Below, piece by piece: positions 50,986 through 59,459 of a DNA stretch of 64,000 nucleotides. Position 1 is the first letter of the stretch. Each line of letters starts with the position of its first letter. The stretch comes from RCIO01 sp964629765 (GTDB taxonomy: Bacteria > Pseudomonadota > Alphaproteobacteria > Rhizobiales > Rhizobiaceae): the NCBI GenBank assembly GCA_964629765.1, contig CAZVTK010000006.1:21854-85853 (forward strand), written 5' to 3'. The translations under genes were made by a program, and so were the position numbers. The notes under the pieces are model-generated. The model saw only the letters and a program-made list of their open reading frames with translations. It did not search any database and was not told where the DNA came from.

Positions 50986-51732
50986 ATGATATTGTTGGCG
51001 GTATCGCCAAAGCACGCGATGGTGAGTGGGCACGTGAAGGCACCCAGCAAGAAACCGGCACGAAAAGCTTCGCTGCGCTCGGATGAAAAGGCCAGTTTCA
51101 TCGCAACTGCAATTCGACAAGACATCATATTCGGACGCTTTCGTCCAAGAGAAAGGCTTCTGGAAGAAGAGTTGAGCGAACGTTTCAACGCCGGACGCCA
51201 TGTTATCCGCGCGGCCCTCGAAGAACTCGAGCGGATGGAAATGGTCGTGCGCCGGCCGGGCCGCGGCGCCGTGATCGCAGATCACACGCCCCAGGAGATC
51301 GAACAGCTCTACGAAATGCGCGAGATCCTGCAACGCGAAGCGGCGTTGCGCATTCCGCTGCCCGCGCCGAAGGATCTCGTCGAAAAGCTTCGGTCGCTGA
51401 ACGAGGAGTTCTCGAAGAGTTTCAGGGCCGGAAGGCTTGCCGAGGCTTCCGACATCAACGACAGGTTCCACAGGACCCTTTTTGAGGCATGCGGAAACCC
51501 TTATCTTGCCGACAGCATCGAGCAATATTGGGTGAAGACGTCGGCCATGCACAGCTATGCCATCGGCACGCCCGGATCGGCGGAGCGATCCTACAACGAG
51601 CATCTGGGCATCATCGAAGCGGCGGAAAAAGGGGAACGAGAGCTCCTGATCCAGCGATGCCTCGACCACATGCGGCCGGCGCTCAATTCTTACCTCGAGG
51701 CTCAGCGCGCCTTCAACGTCGGGCCATTCTGA
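50986..51732 (+). CDS. GntR-family regulator with FCD domain
   Basis: 248 residues from the ATG at 50986, which has AGGAAAG at good spacing; a later Met at 51019 is possible. N-terminal winged HTH (IRQDIIFGRFRPRERLLEEE, then RHVIRAALEELERMEMV and GRGAVI), followed by an all-helical FCD effector domain (EIEQLYEMREILQREA, HRTLFEACGNPYL, EHLGIIEAAEKGE). FCD regulators usually respond to carboxylic acids and repress neighbouring catabolic genes. A degenerate copy of the regulon dyad (50982-50999, 13 of 18) overlaps this start, suggesting autoregulation. Confidence 0.92.
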   Translation: MILLAVSPKHAMVSGHVKAPSKKPARKASLRSDEKASFIATAIRQDIIFGRFRPRERLLEEELSERFNAGRHVIRAALEELERMEMVVRRPGRGAVIADHTPQEIEQLYEMREILQREAALRIPLPAPKDLVEKLRSLNEEFSKSFRAGRLAEASDINDRFHRTLFEACGNPYLADSIEQYWVKTSAMHSYAIGTPGSAERSYNEHLGIIEAAEKGERELLIQRCLDHMRPALNSYLEAQRAFNVGPF

Positions 51733-51795
51733 GGCGTTTGCGGCAAGGGCTGCGGCAAAGGCCGACGGGGTCTTTCAGCCTGGGAAAGTGGTGAC

Positions 51796-51872
51796 TGGCG
51801 CGCCCGAAAGGATTCGAACCTCTGACCCCCAGATTCGTAGTCTGGTGCTCTATCCAGCTGAGCTACGGGCGC
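51796..51872 (-). tRNA. tRNA-Arg (anticodon ACG)
   Basis: 77 nt with encoded CCA. Acceptor GCGCCCG (5' end at 51872) pairs with CGGGCGC; D arm GCTCAGCTGGATAGAGC; anticodon stem CCAGA/TCTGG with loop CTACGAA (anticodon ACG at 51838-51836); T arm with GGTTCGAATCC. Its 3' end faces the catabolic regions, a typical integration side for islands. The flanking 51873-52066 shows no gene. Confidence 0.97.
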
Positions 51873-52066
51873 GCGCCGGGCCGCGTTGACGACCAAACGA
51901 TCCGGCCACCGAAGGCAGCCGGTCGGAGCGCTACCTAACGACTGCGCTCGCCTTTTGCAAGCCGCGCATGCGGAAAGTTTCCATCGGGTCGGCCGGCAGC
52001 GCATTTTTCTGCGGGGCCAGTGTCGGGACCAGTGTCGAGACCGGCATCGGTCCCGCCGTCAGCCCG

Positions 52067-53554
52067 TCACGCCTGCCGGCGCAGCTCGCGGCGCGCCTCG
52101 TCGAGCCGGACCGGCTGGTCGGGGATGATCACGGCGAACACCGTTCCCGTGCCCTGGCTGTCGAGCAGCTCCAGCGCGCCGCCGTGCAGGCGCGCCAGCT
52201 CCTGTGCGATGGCGAGGCCGAGCCCGGTGCCGCCGCTGCGCGCCGAACCGCGGAAGGCGGCGAAGAGGTTTTCGCGCGCCTTGGCCGGCAGGCCGGGGCC
52301 GGTGTCGGCGACGAGGATGCGCGCCACCGTCCCTTCGCGCTCGGCCGAAATCGTCAGCCGGTTGACCGCGGCGCCCTCGCGCGCCCCGGCCATCGCTTGC
52401 AGCGCGTTGCGGGCAAGGTTGGTGAGGATGCGGAAAAGCTGCTCGGAATCGGCGTCGATCTCGAAGCCGGCCGGAACCTCGTTGCGGATCTCGACATCGA
52501 AGCCCGGCTCGACGCCGAGCAGGCCGGTGACCTCGTCGACCAGCGTGGCGAGACGCAGGCGCCGCCGCTGCGGCGCGGCCTCCTGCGTGCGTCCGTAGGC
52601 GAGCACGCCTTCGGAATAGGCCACCGCGCGATCGAGCGCGCGCAGCAGCTTGGGCGCCATCGCCTGCACGGTCGGGTCGCGCGCCTCGCTAAGCCGGTCG
52701 GAGATGAGCTGCGCGGAGGCGAGGATGTTGCGCATGTCGTGGTTGATCTTGGAGACGGCGAGGCCGAGATCGGCCAGATGTTTCTGCTCGCCCAGCACCC
52801 GGCGCAATTCGCCCTGCATGGCGGCCAGCTCGCGCTCGGCGACGCCGAGCTCGTCGGCGCGGTCGGACGGCCGGATGATGCGGGCCGGATCGTCGGGCGC
52901 GCCGGCGAAGGCCAGCATCGAGCGCGTCATGGCGCGGATCGGTCGGATCATCATGCGGTCGATGGCGTAGAAGACCAGCGTCGCGGTGACGAGCGAGATG
53001 AAGAGCGACAGCGCCGCCACGTTGCCGGCATAGACCAGCATGGCCGCGCGCAACGGCTGCTCGGGCAGCACCAGCTCGTATTCCTTGTCGCTGCCGCCGA
53101 CCGGGCCATAGGCCCGCAGCAGCCGGTCCCGGCCGGCGAACATGGTGTCCAGCGCCTCGCCGATGGCGCCGAGCGTGCCCGCCTCGGCGACCGCCACATG
53201 CACGTCGACCTGCGGCGGCATCTCGGCGGTGGCCAGCAGCCGCGACATGCCCGCCTCGCGCACCGCGATGGCCCGCGCGTCGAGCGAGCGCAGCAGTTCG
53301 TCCTGCACGGAGCGGCTCGGCGCCTGCGGGCCCGATTCCATCAGCACGGCGGAGACGGCGGCCGCGGTGGCGAGCCGCTGCTCCAGCCATTGCAGGCGGA
53401 AGCTGGCGACCGAGGGCAGGAAGATCAGCACCTCGGCCAGCATGACGAAGAGGATTGTCAGGAAGAGCAGGCGGGTCGACAGGCCGCGTCCGAGCGGAAC
53501 CGCGTCTGCGGCCGCCCGCGTCGCATCGTCCCGGCTCCTGTCCGCGTCGCCCAT
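52067..53554 (-). CDS. Membrane sensor histidine kinase (orphan)
   Basis: 495 residues. TM1 at about 28-50 (LLFLTILFVMLAEVLIFLPS), a periplasmic sensor domain, TM2 at about 182-208, a HAMP linker, then a dimerisation helix with the H-box KINHDMRNILAS. The catalytic domain has N-box ILTNLARNALQAM, G1 VADTGPGLP and G2 GGTGLGLAI. It autophosphorylates on His and passes the phosphate to a response regulator, but none is adjacent. The signal sensed is unknown. The C-terminal tail is arginine-rich. Confidence 0.93.
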   Translation of the reverse strand: MGDADRSRDDATRAAADAVPLGRGLSTRLLFLTILFVMLAEVLIFLPSVASFRLQWLEQRLATAAAVSAVLMESGPQAPSRSVQDELLRSLDARAIAVREAGMSRLLATAEMPPQVDVHVAVAEAGTLGAIGEALDTMFAGRDRLLRAYGPVGGSDKEYELVLPEQPLRAAMLVYAGNVAALSLFISLVTATLVFYAIDRMMIRPIRAMTRSMLAFAGAPDDPARIIRPSDRADELGVAERELAAMQGELRRVLGEQKHLADLGLAVSKINHDMRNILASAQLISDRLSEARDPTVQAMAPKLLRALDRAVAYSEGVLAYGRTQEAAPQRRRLRLATLVDEVTGLLGVEPGFDVEIRNEVPAGFEIDADSEQLFRILTNLARNALQAMAGAREGAAVNRLTISAEREGTVARILVADTGPGLPAKARENLFAAFRGSARSGGTGLGLAIAQELARLHGGALELLDSQGTGTVFAVIIPDQPVRLDEARRELRRQA

Positions 53555-53575
53555 GGCCGCCCTGATCGCCTTCCT

Positions 53576-53713
53576 GCTTCACGCCCCGGCTTCACGCCCC
53601 GGCTTCACGCCAACGTGAACGCGCAATGCGGCGGCATTTTGCCCGACAGGAGGGCGGGCAGGCAAGAAACCGATCCGGTGTCCCCGGCCGGTGTCCCCGG
53701 CCAGCGTCCTCGG
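53576..53713. repeat. Two short 13-bp tandem repeats upstream of rpmH
   Basis: 53576-53611 holds 2.8 copies of GCTTCACGCCCCG; 53675-53713 holds two perfect and one degenerate copy of CCGGTGTCCCCGG. Both have a 13-bp unit and lie between the histidine kinase gene and the rpmH promoter. No coding frame is supported here. Confidence 0.6.
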
Positions 53714-53735
53714 CCGGCCGCGAATTGACAGTGAA

Positions 53736-53763
53736 TTGACTCCGGCGAAACCGCTGCTATAAG
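53736..53763 (+). promoter_or_regulatory. Promoter of rpmH-rnpA-yidC-yihA
   Basis: -35 TTGACT (53736-53741), 16-bp spacer, -10 TATAAG (53758-53763). A second TTGACA 12 bp upstream may be an alternative -35. The leader to the rpmH ATG is about 130 nt. This is the strongest sigma-70-type promoter in the window, as expected for a ribosomal protein gene. Confidence 0.75.
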
Positions 53764-53899
53764 CCCGCGCACGCTGGGGCAGGTCTTCCGGCGCGGCATC
53801 GCCGTGTCCGCAAGCCCCGCGCAATAACGCTCCTGGCTCGTCCGAGAAATTCGAGGCGAGGCAGAACCAAGAAGGGCCGCACGCCGCGGTATCAGACAA

Positions 53900-54034
53900 A
53901 TGAAGCGCACCTACCAACCCTCGAAGCTCGTCCGCAAGCGCCGTCACGGATTCCGTGCGCGCATGGCAACCAAGGGCGGCCGCGACGTGGTCGCCGCACG
54001 CCGCAACCGCGGCCGCAAGCGGCTTTCGGCCTGA
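53900..54034 (+). CDS. rpmH: 50S ribosomal protein L34
   Basis: 44 residues, full length. MKRTYQPSKLVRKRRHGFRA opens the conserved L34 sequence, continuing RMATKGG and ending RNRGRKRLSA. Basic rRNA-binding protein of the large subunit. It is followed by rnpA after 14 bp, the universal bacterial order. Confidence 0.98.
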   Translation: MKRTYQPSKLVRKRRHGFRARMATKGGRDVVAARRNRGRKRLSA

Positions 54035-54048
54035 CCGGAGGCGGCCGC

Positions 54049-54414
54049 TTGACGGCCGGCCGGCCCGCGCGCCGCGTTGCGCCCGAAAGGCTCCGCAAGC
54101 GCGCGCAATATCTGGCGGTCCAGAAGGGCGAGAAGCGCCGGGGCAAGTTCTTCCTGCTCGAAGTGCTCGAGCGGGGCGACATGCGGCCCGGCCGCTTCGG
54201 GCTGACCGTCACCAAGAAGACCGGCGATGCGGTGACGCGAAACCGCATCCGCCGGCGCCTGCGCGAGGCCATGCGCGTGCATGCCGCTGATGACATGGCG
54301 GCCGGCAGCGACTATGTGATCGTCGGGCGGCGCGAGGCCCTCGACGCCCCCTTCGCCGAATTGAAGGCCGAGCTGTCGCGGCGCCTGCGCGCCGGCCGCC
54401 CAAGGAACTCCTGA
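54049..54414 (+). CDS. rnpA: Ribonuclease P protein component
   Basis: 121 residues from a TTG at 54049 with GGAGG 7 bp upstream. The family core is RLRKRAQYLAVQKGEKRRGK, then FGLTVTKKTGDAVTRNRIRRRLREA, which contains the RNR signature (RNRIRRRLRE). It binds the RNase P RNA and precursor tRNA for 5' maturation. The stop is directly followed by the yidC ATG. Confidence 0.95.
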   Translation: MTAGRPARRVAPERLRKRAQYLAVQKGEKRRGKFFLLEVLERGDMRPGRFGLTVTKKTGDAVTRNRIRRRLREAMRVHAADDMAAGSDYVIVGRREALDAPFAELKAELSRRLRAGRPRNS

Positions 54415-56223
54415 ATGGACATGAACAACCGCAACTTCTTCATCACCATCGCCCTGTCGGTGCTGATCCTCACGCTGTGGCAGGTGTTCTACATGAACCC
54501 CCGCGTCGAGGCGCAGCGCGAGGCGGCGCGGGTGGAGCAGGAGCGGCAGGAAGCGGCCAAGCCGGCGCAGCCGGCAAACCCCGCCGATCCCGACATTCCG
54601 GGCGCGAGACCGCCGGCCTCCGGCGTTCCGGGCGTCCCCGGCGCGGAGAGCCGCGACGACGCGCTGGCTTCCACGGCGCGCGTCAGGATCGATACGCCGC
54701 GCCTCGGCGGCTCGATCAACCTCGCCGGCGCGCGGCTGGACGACCTGGTCCTCAAGGATTACCGCGAGACGGTCCAGCCGAACTCGCCGCAGATCCACCT
54801 TTTGAGCCCCGCCGACCTCCACGACGGCTATTATGTCGAGGCCGGTTTCGTCGGCGCGGCGAACGGACCGGCGCTGCCCGGCCGCGAGGCGGTCTGGACC
54901 GTCGCGGGCGATGCGGTGCTGACCCCGTCGACCCCGGTGACGCTGACCTGGGACAACGGCGCCGGCCTCGTCTTCAACCGCAAGGTGTCGGTCGACGGCG
55001 AGTACATGTTCACCTTCGCCGACACGATCACCAACACGAGCGGCCAGCCGGTGGCGATCTCGCCCTACGGCCGCACCACCCGCTTCGGCACCCCGCATGT
55101 CCAGGGCATCTACGTGCTGCACGAGGGCCTGATCGGCGTCACCGGCGAGGAAGGCTTGCAGGAGATCGACTACGACGACTTGCAGGAAGCCAGGCAGATC
55201 CAGCCCGGCAAGTCCTCCGACGGCTGGCTGGGCATCACCGACAAATACTGGGCCGTGACGCTGGTGCCGCCGTCCGGGCAGGCGTTCCAGCCGCGCTATT
55301 CCTATTTCGACGACGTGCGCGCCCGCTATCAGGCCGATTATCTCTCGGATGCGGTGAGCATCGCCCCCGGCGCCTCGCACACGCTGGAGACCCGCTTCTT
55401 CGCCGGCGCCAAGCAGGTGGCGGTGATCGACGGCTACGAGAAGGATCTCGGCATCCGCCAGTTCGACCTTTTGATCGACTGGGGCTGGTTCTACTTCATC
55501 ACCAAGCCGATGTTCTACCTGATGGACTGGCTCTATCGGCTGCTCGGCAATTTCGGCCTCGCCATCCTCGCCACCACGGTCGTGGTCAAGGCGGTGTTCT
55601 TCCCGCTCGCCAACAAGTCCTACAAGTCGATGGCGAACATGAAGAAGATGCAGCCCGCCATGCTGGAGATCCGCGAGAAGTACGGCGACGACCGCATGAA
55701 GCAGCAGCAGGCCATGATGGAGCTGTACAAGAAGGAGAAGATCAACCCGCTCGCGGGCTGCTGGCCGGTCCTCGTCCAGATTCCGGTCTTCTTCGCGCTC
55801 TACAAGGTGCTGTACGTCACCATCGAGATGCGTCATGCGCCGTTCTTCGGCTGGATCCGCGACCTGGCGGCGCCCGACCCGACCTCGGTCTTCAACCTCT
55901 TCGGCCTGCTGCCTTTCGCGGTGCCGAGCTTCCTGATGATCGGCGTGTGGCCGCTTCTGATGGGCGTGACGATGTTCCTCCAGATGCGCATGAACCCGAC
56001 GCCGCCGGACCCGACGCAGGCGATGATCTTCAACTGGATGCCGGTGATCTTCACCTTCATGCTGGCGACCTTCCCGGCCGGTCTGGTCATCTACTGGGCG
56101 TGGAACAACCTCCTGTCCATCATCCAGCAGGGCGTGATCATGAAACGCCAGGGCGCCAGGATCGAGCTGTGGGACAATCTCATGGCGCTGTTCAGGCGCA
56201 AGGCCAAGGCGCCGGCCGAATAG
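54415..56223 (+). CDS. yidC: Membrane protein insertase YidC
   Basis: 602 residues. N-terminal TM (about 5-24), a Pro/Ala-rich linker, a large periplasmic β domain (about 75-350) and the conserved 60-kDa inner-membrane core with five TMs (about 350-585). Core landmarks: FGLAILATTVVVKAVFFPLA, the cytoplasmic helix KMQPAMLEIREKYGDD, CWPVLVQIPVFFALYKVLYV and FPAGLVIYWAWNNLLSIIQQ. It inserts membrane proteins alone or with SecYEG. No yidD gene stands between rnpA and yidC. Confidence 0.97.
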   Translation: MDMNNRNFFITIALSVLILTLWQVFYMNPRVEAQREAARVEQERQEAAKPAQPANPADPDIPGARPPASGVPGVPGAESRDDALASTARVRIDTPRLGGSINLAGARLDDLVLKDYRETVQPNSPQIHLLSPADLHDGYYVEAGFVGAANGPALPGREAVWTVAGDAVLTPSTPVTLTWDNGAGLVFNRKVSVDGEYMFTFADTITNTSGQPVAISPYGRTTRFGTPHVQGIYVLHEGLIGVTGEEGLQEIDYDDLQEARQIQPGKSSDGWLGITDKYWAVTLVPPSGQAFQPRYSYFDDVRARYQADYLSDAVSIAPGASHTLETRFFAGAKQVAVIDGYEKDLGIRQFDLLIDWGWFYFITKPMFYLMDWLYRLLGNFGLAILATTVVVKAVFFPLANKSYKSMANMKKMQPAMLEIREKYGDDRMKQQQAMMELYKKEKINPLAGCWPVLVQIPVFFALYKVLYVTIEMRHAPFFGWIRDLAAPDPTSVFNLFGLLPFAVPSFLMIGVWPLLMGVTMFLQMRMNPTPPDPTQAMIFNWMPVIFTFMLATFPAGLVIYWAWNNLLSIIQQGVIMKRQGARIELWDNLMALFRRKAKAPAE

Positions 56224-56239
56224 GCCGGGGCGCCGCGCC

Positions 56240-56896
56240 ATGGCCGCGCCGCCGGTCCCCGACGCGCAGACGCTGTTCACGCGGCGGCCGTGGATCTTCA
56301 TCCGCGGCGTGCCGGCGATGAAGTTCCTGCCGCCCGAGGGGCCGCCCGAGATCGCCTTTGCCGGCCGCTCCAATGTCGGCAAGTCGTCGCTGATCAATGC
56401 GCTGGTCGGGCACAGGGGCCTTGCGCGCACCTCCAACACGCCCGGCCGCACGCAGGAGCTCAACTTCTTCGTGCCCGACGGCCATAGCGGCGCGGCCGAC
56501 GACCTGCCGCCGCTGGCGCTGGTCGACATGCCGGGCTACGGCTTCGCAAAGGCGCCGAAGGGCAAGGTGGACGACTGGACGAAGCTGGTCTTCGACTATC
56601 TGAAGGGCAGGGTGTCGCTGAAGCGGGTCTACCTGCTGATCGACGCCCGCCACGGCGTGAAGGACATCGACCTTCAGGCCATGGACCTGCTCGACCGCGC
56701 GGCGGTGTCCTATCAGGTGGTGCTGACCAAGGTGGACAAGATCAAGCCGGCCGAGCTCACCGCCCTGCTGGCCGACACGGCCGCCCGGCTGCGCCGCCGC
56801 CCGGCCGCCTTTCCCGACATCCTCGCCACCTCGTCGGAGAAGGGCGAAGGCGTCGACGCCCTGCGCGCGGCCATCGTCGAAGCTGCGGCCGCCTGA
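56240..56896 (+). CDS. yihA: Ribosome biogenesis GTP-binding protein YihA/YsxC (EngB)
   Basis: 218 residues. TrmE-Era-EngA-YihA GTPase: G1 GRSNVGKSS, G2 region RTSNTPGRTQELNFF, G3 DMPGYGFAKAP, G4 TKVDK and G5 SSEKGEG. It acts in late assembly of the 50S subunit. It starts 16 bp after yidC in the same operon. Confidence 0.96.
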   Translation: MAAPPVPDAQTLFTRRPWIFIRGVPAMKFLPPEGPPEIAFAGRSNVGKSSLINALVGHRGLARTSNTPGRTQELNFFVPDGHSGAADDLPPLALVDMPGYGFAKAPKGKVDDWTKLVFDYLKGRVSLKRVYLLIDARHGVKDIDLQAMDLLDRAAVSYQVVLTKVDKIKPAELTALLADTAARLRRRPAAFPDILATSSEKGEGVDALRAAIVEAAAA

Positions 56897-57035
56897 CTTT
56901 TTCACCCTTCCCCGGCCTGTTCACCCTTCATTGACGCCGCTGCGTGAAACCATCGGCCGCGTGCCGCGTTCTGGCCTCGTGGTCAGAAGATGAACACATT
57001 CGCCCGTCAGCATTCGGGCGTCGGAGTTCGGTCGC

Positions 57036-57353
57036 GTGAAGCTCGTTCTATTCGCCTCTGCTGTTGCAATCGCCATGGCGACGCCGTTCGCCGGCGCCTT
57101 GGCGGGCGGCATGCCTGCCTGCACCGCCACGCCTTACACGGCGCGCATGAGCAGCGAGCAGGCCAGCGCGCGGGCCCGCATGATGGGCTTCAAGGTCAAG
57201 GCCGTGGAGCCCGACGAAGGCTGCTGGCGGATCGAGGCGACCGACGATCGCGGCCGCAAGCTGGTGCTGCGGCTGCATGCCGGCACCGGCGAGCTGATGG
57301 CGCGCATCGCCGCCGACGCGGTCGACCGGAACCTGACCGCCTCCACCGACTGA
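57036..57353 (+). CDS. PepSY-domain periplasmic protein
   Basis: 105 residues from a GTG at 57036. Signal peptide (VKLVLFASAVAIAMATPF, cleavage near GALAGG), then a single PepSY domain ending DRGRKLVLRLHAGTGELMAR. Two cysteines in the mature part (CTATP and GCWRIE) could form a disulfide. PepSY domains inhibit or modulate proteases and other extracytoplasmic proteins; no partner is obvious. It lies 139 bp after yihA and is convergent with a VOC gene. Confidence 0.75.
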   Translation: MKLVLFASAVAIAMATPFAGALAGGMPACTATPYTARMSSEQASARARMMGFKVKAVEPDEGCWRIEATDDRGRKLVLRLHAGTGELMARIAADAVDRNLTASTD

Positions 57354-57368
57354 GAAACTCCGCGCGTT

Positions 57369-57755
57369 TCAGGTCAGGCCCCCTTCCGGCTCCATCCACC
57401 CGAGGCTGACGCCGCGCGGGTCGGTCACCATCGCGATGCGGCCCGCCCCCGGCACAACCCAGGGCTCCGCGTCCACCCGCCCGCCCGCCTTCCTGAGCGC
57501 CTTGAGCCGTTCGTCGAGGTCGTCGACGGCGATGAACACCGACCAGCCTTCGGTCGCGTCGTCCATGCCCTGGCCTTTCGCCATCTGGTAGATGCCGCCC
57601 ACCGGTGCGCCGTTTGAGAACGCAATCCAGTAGGCGCCGCCGGCCCCTTCCATCGCGTCGTAGGTCCAGCCCAGCGTATCGGCATAGAAAGCCTTCGCCT
57701 TTTCGGCGTCCCAGGTCCGCAGCTCGCTCCAGTGGAATGCTCCGTGTGCGGTCAT
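57369..57755 (-). CDS. VOC-family protein (YCP-like glyoxalase domain)
   Basis: 128 residues. Single glyoxalase-like unit pair: FHWSELRTWDAEKAKAFYADTLG opens the first half (landmark W8), GGAYWIAFSNGAPVGGIY the centre, and VFIAVDDLDERLKALRKAGG with MVTDPRGVSLGWM the second. The metal ligands are not all conserved, as often in this subgroup. Function unknown. Confidence 0.82.
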   Translation of the reverse strand: MTAHGAFHWSELRTWDAEKAKAFYADTLGWTYDAMEGAGGAYWIAFSNGAPVGGIYQMAKGQGMDDATEGWSVFIAVDDLDERLKALRKAGGRVDAEPWVVPGAGRIAMVTDPRGVSLGWMEPEGGLT

Positions 57756-57935
57756 CGGGTGCTCCTGATAATATGATGGATATCAACGTATGACAGTCAA
57801 CGTGAAAGCGCGGTTTCCGTCAACATGCGGGGGGTGCTGAGGCGCGAGCCGCGCCCGCATGAGACGGTTTCGTTTGCGATTGCAGGGCCTCCTCGCGCAC
57901 CGTACCTTTGCGCGAGGGTGCGGGGGAGGCGTGTC

Positions 57936-59432
57936 ATGTCGGTCGAGCGGCTGCTCTGGGAGAACGATGCGACCGGCCTTGCCGGCATGGTGCGCAAGGG
58001 CGATCTTGCGCCGGCCGAACTGGTCGACGCGGCCATCGCGCGCGCCGAGCGGGTCAACCCCGAGATCAACGCCATCGCCGAAAAGGTCTACGACCGCGCC
58101 CGCGACGCGGCGAAGGCCGTCGACCGCAAGGCGCCGCTGGCCGGCGTGCCCTTTGCCATCAAGGATCTCGGCATCGCCTGGAAGGGCGTGCCGATCCACG
58201 GCGGCAGCCGCGTGCAGCCGGTCGTCCACGACGACGATTCCGTGCTGACGAAGCGCTATCTCGCCGCCGGCCTCATCCCCTTCGCCACCTCCACCGCGCC
58301 CGAGCTCGGCCTGCGCCTGATGACCGAATCGGCGCGCTTCGGCGTCACCCGCAATCCGTGGAATACGGGCCATACGACCGGAGGCTCGTCGGGCGGCGCC
58401 TCGGCGCTGGTGGCGGCCGGCGTCGTGCCGGTCGCCCATGCCTCGGACGGCGGCGGCTCCATCCGCGTGCCCTCCGCCTGCACCGGCCTCGTCGGGCTCA
58501 AGGTCTCGCGCGGCCGCGTGCCGCTGACGCCGCTCGCCTCGGAGGGCTGGTTCGGCCTGATCGTGGACCATGCGCTCTCCCGCACGGTGCGCGACAGCGC
58601 CCTGCTGCTCGACCTGACCCACGGCGCCGACCCGCTGTCGCCCTATTGGGCGCAGGCGCCGCGCCGGGGTTTTGCCGTCGCGGCAGCGGCGAAGCCGGAC
58701 AGGCTCCGGCTCGGCTCGTTCCGCCGCTCGCCGCTCGGCCTGCCCGTCTCCGGCGAGACCAACGCTGCTATGGACCGTGCCGAGGCGCTGGCCCGCGAGG
58801 CAGGCCATGCGGTCGAACAGGTCGACCTGCCGATGATCGACCGCGCCTTCATGTCCGACTTCGCCAAGGTGGTCGCCTCGGCCATGGCCGGGCACATGCG
58901 CGCCGAGCGCGTTCGGCTCGGCCGCCCGGCGATCGGCGAGATGGAGCGCTCGACGCGGCTGGTCGCCCGGCTGGGCGAGCTGGTCACCGCGGGCGAGCTC
59001 TATGCCGGCTTGCAGCGCCTTCAGGCCGCCTCGCGCGCCCTGCTGGCGCATGCCGCCGGCTTCGACGGCGTGATCATGCCGCTGATCGCCCATCCACCCT
59101 TGCCGGTCGGCGCGATGGAGGCGAAGGGCATGGACGAGGTGCTCGAAAAGGCGCTCGACCGGCTGCGGCTGACGCGGCTGCTGCGCATCGACGCGCTTTT
59201 CGGCCAGCTTCTCGACAAGAGCCTGTGGTTCACCCACTGGCCGGCGATCCAGAACGTCACCGGCCAGCCTTCGATCGCGCTGCCGGTGTACCGGACCGCC
59301 GCCGGCCTGCCGCTCGGTGTGCAGATCGCCGGCCGCATGGGCGACGAGGAGACGCTGCTGTCGCTGGCCGCCCAACTGGAGGCCATCGACCGCTGGGATT
59401 TGCGCCGCGCGCCGTTCCACGTTCCCGAATAG
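57936..59432 (+). CDS. Amidase signature family enzyme
   Basis: 498 residues from the ATG at 57936, which has GGGGGAGG upstream. The Ser-cis-Ser-Lys triad is visible: K76 in PFAIKDLG, S152 in TTGGSSGGASALV and nucleophile S175 in ASDGGGSIRVPSACTGLVG. It hydrolyses a C-N amide bond in the cytoplasm, as in 6-aminohexanoate-cyclic-dimer hydrolase-like or aryl-acylamidase-like members. It is monocistronic and convergent with hutC. A duplicated CCCGAATAGGC surrounds its stop codon. Confidence 0.92.
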   Translation: MSVERLLWENDATGLAGMVRKGDLAPAELVDAAIARAERVNPEINAIAEKVYDRARDAAKAVDRKAPLAGVPFAIKDLGIAWKGVPIHGGSRVQPVVHDDDSVLTKRYLAAGLIPFATSTAPELGLRLMTESARFGVTRNPWNTGHTTGGSSGGASALVAAGVVPVAHASDGGGSIRVPSACTGLVGLKVSRGRVPLTPLASEGWFGLIVDHALSRTVRDSALLLDLTHGADPLSPYWAQAPRRGFAVAAAAKPDRLRLGSFRRSPLGLPVSGETNAAMDRAEALAREAGHAVEQVDLPMIDRAFMSDFAKVVASAMAGHMRAERVRLGRPAIGEMERSTRLVARLGELVTAGELYAGLQRLQAASRALLAHAAGFDGVIMPLIAHPPLPVGAMEAKGMDEVLEKALDRLRLTRLLRIDALFGQLLDKSLWFTHWPAIQNVTGQPSIALPVYRTAAGLPLGVQIAGRMGDEETLLSLAAQLEAIDRWDLRRAPFHVPE

Positions 59433-59459
59433 GCCCCCGAATAGGCAGGCGACCGGCCT

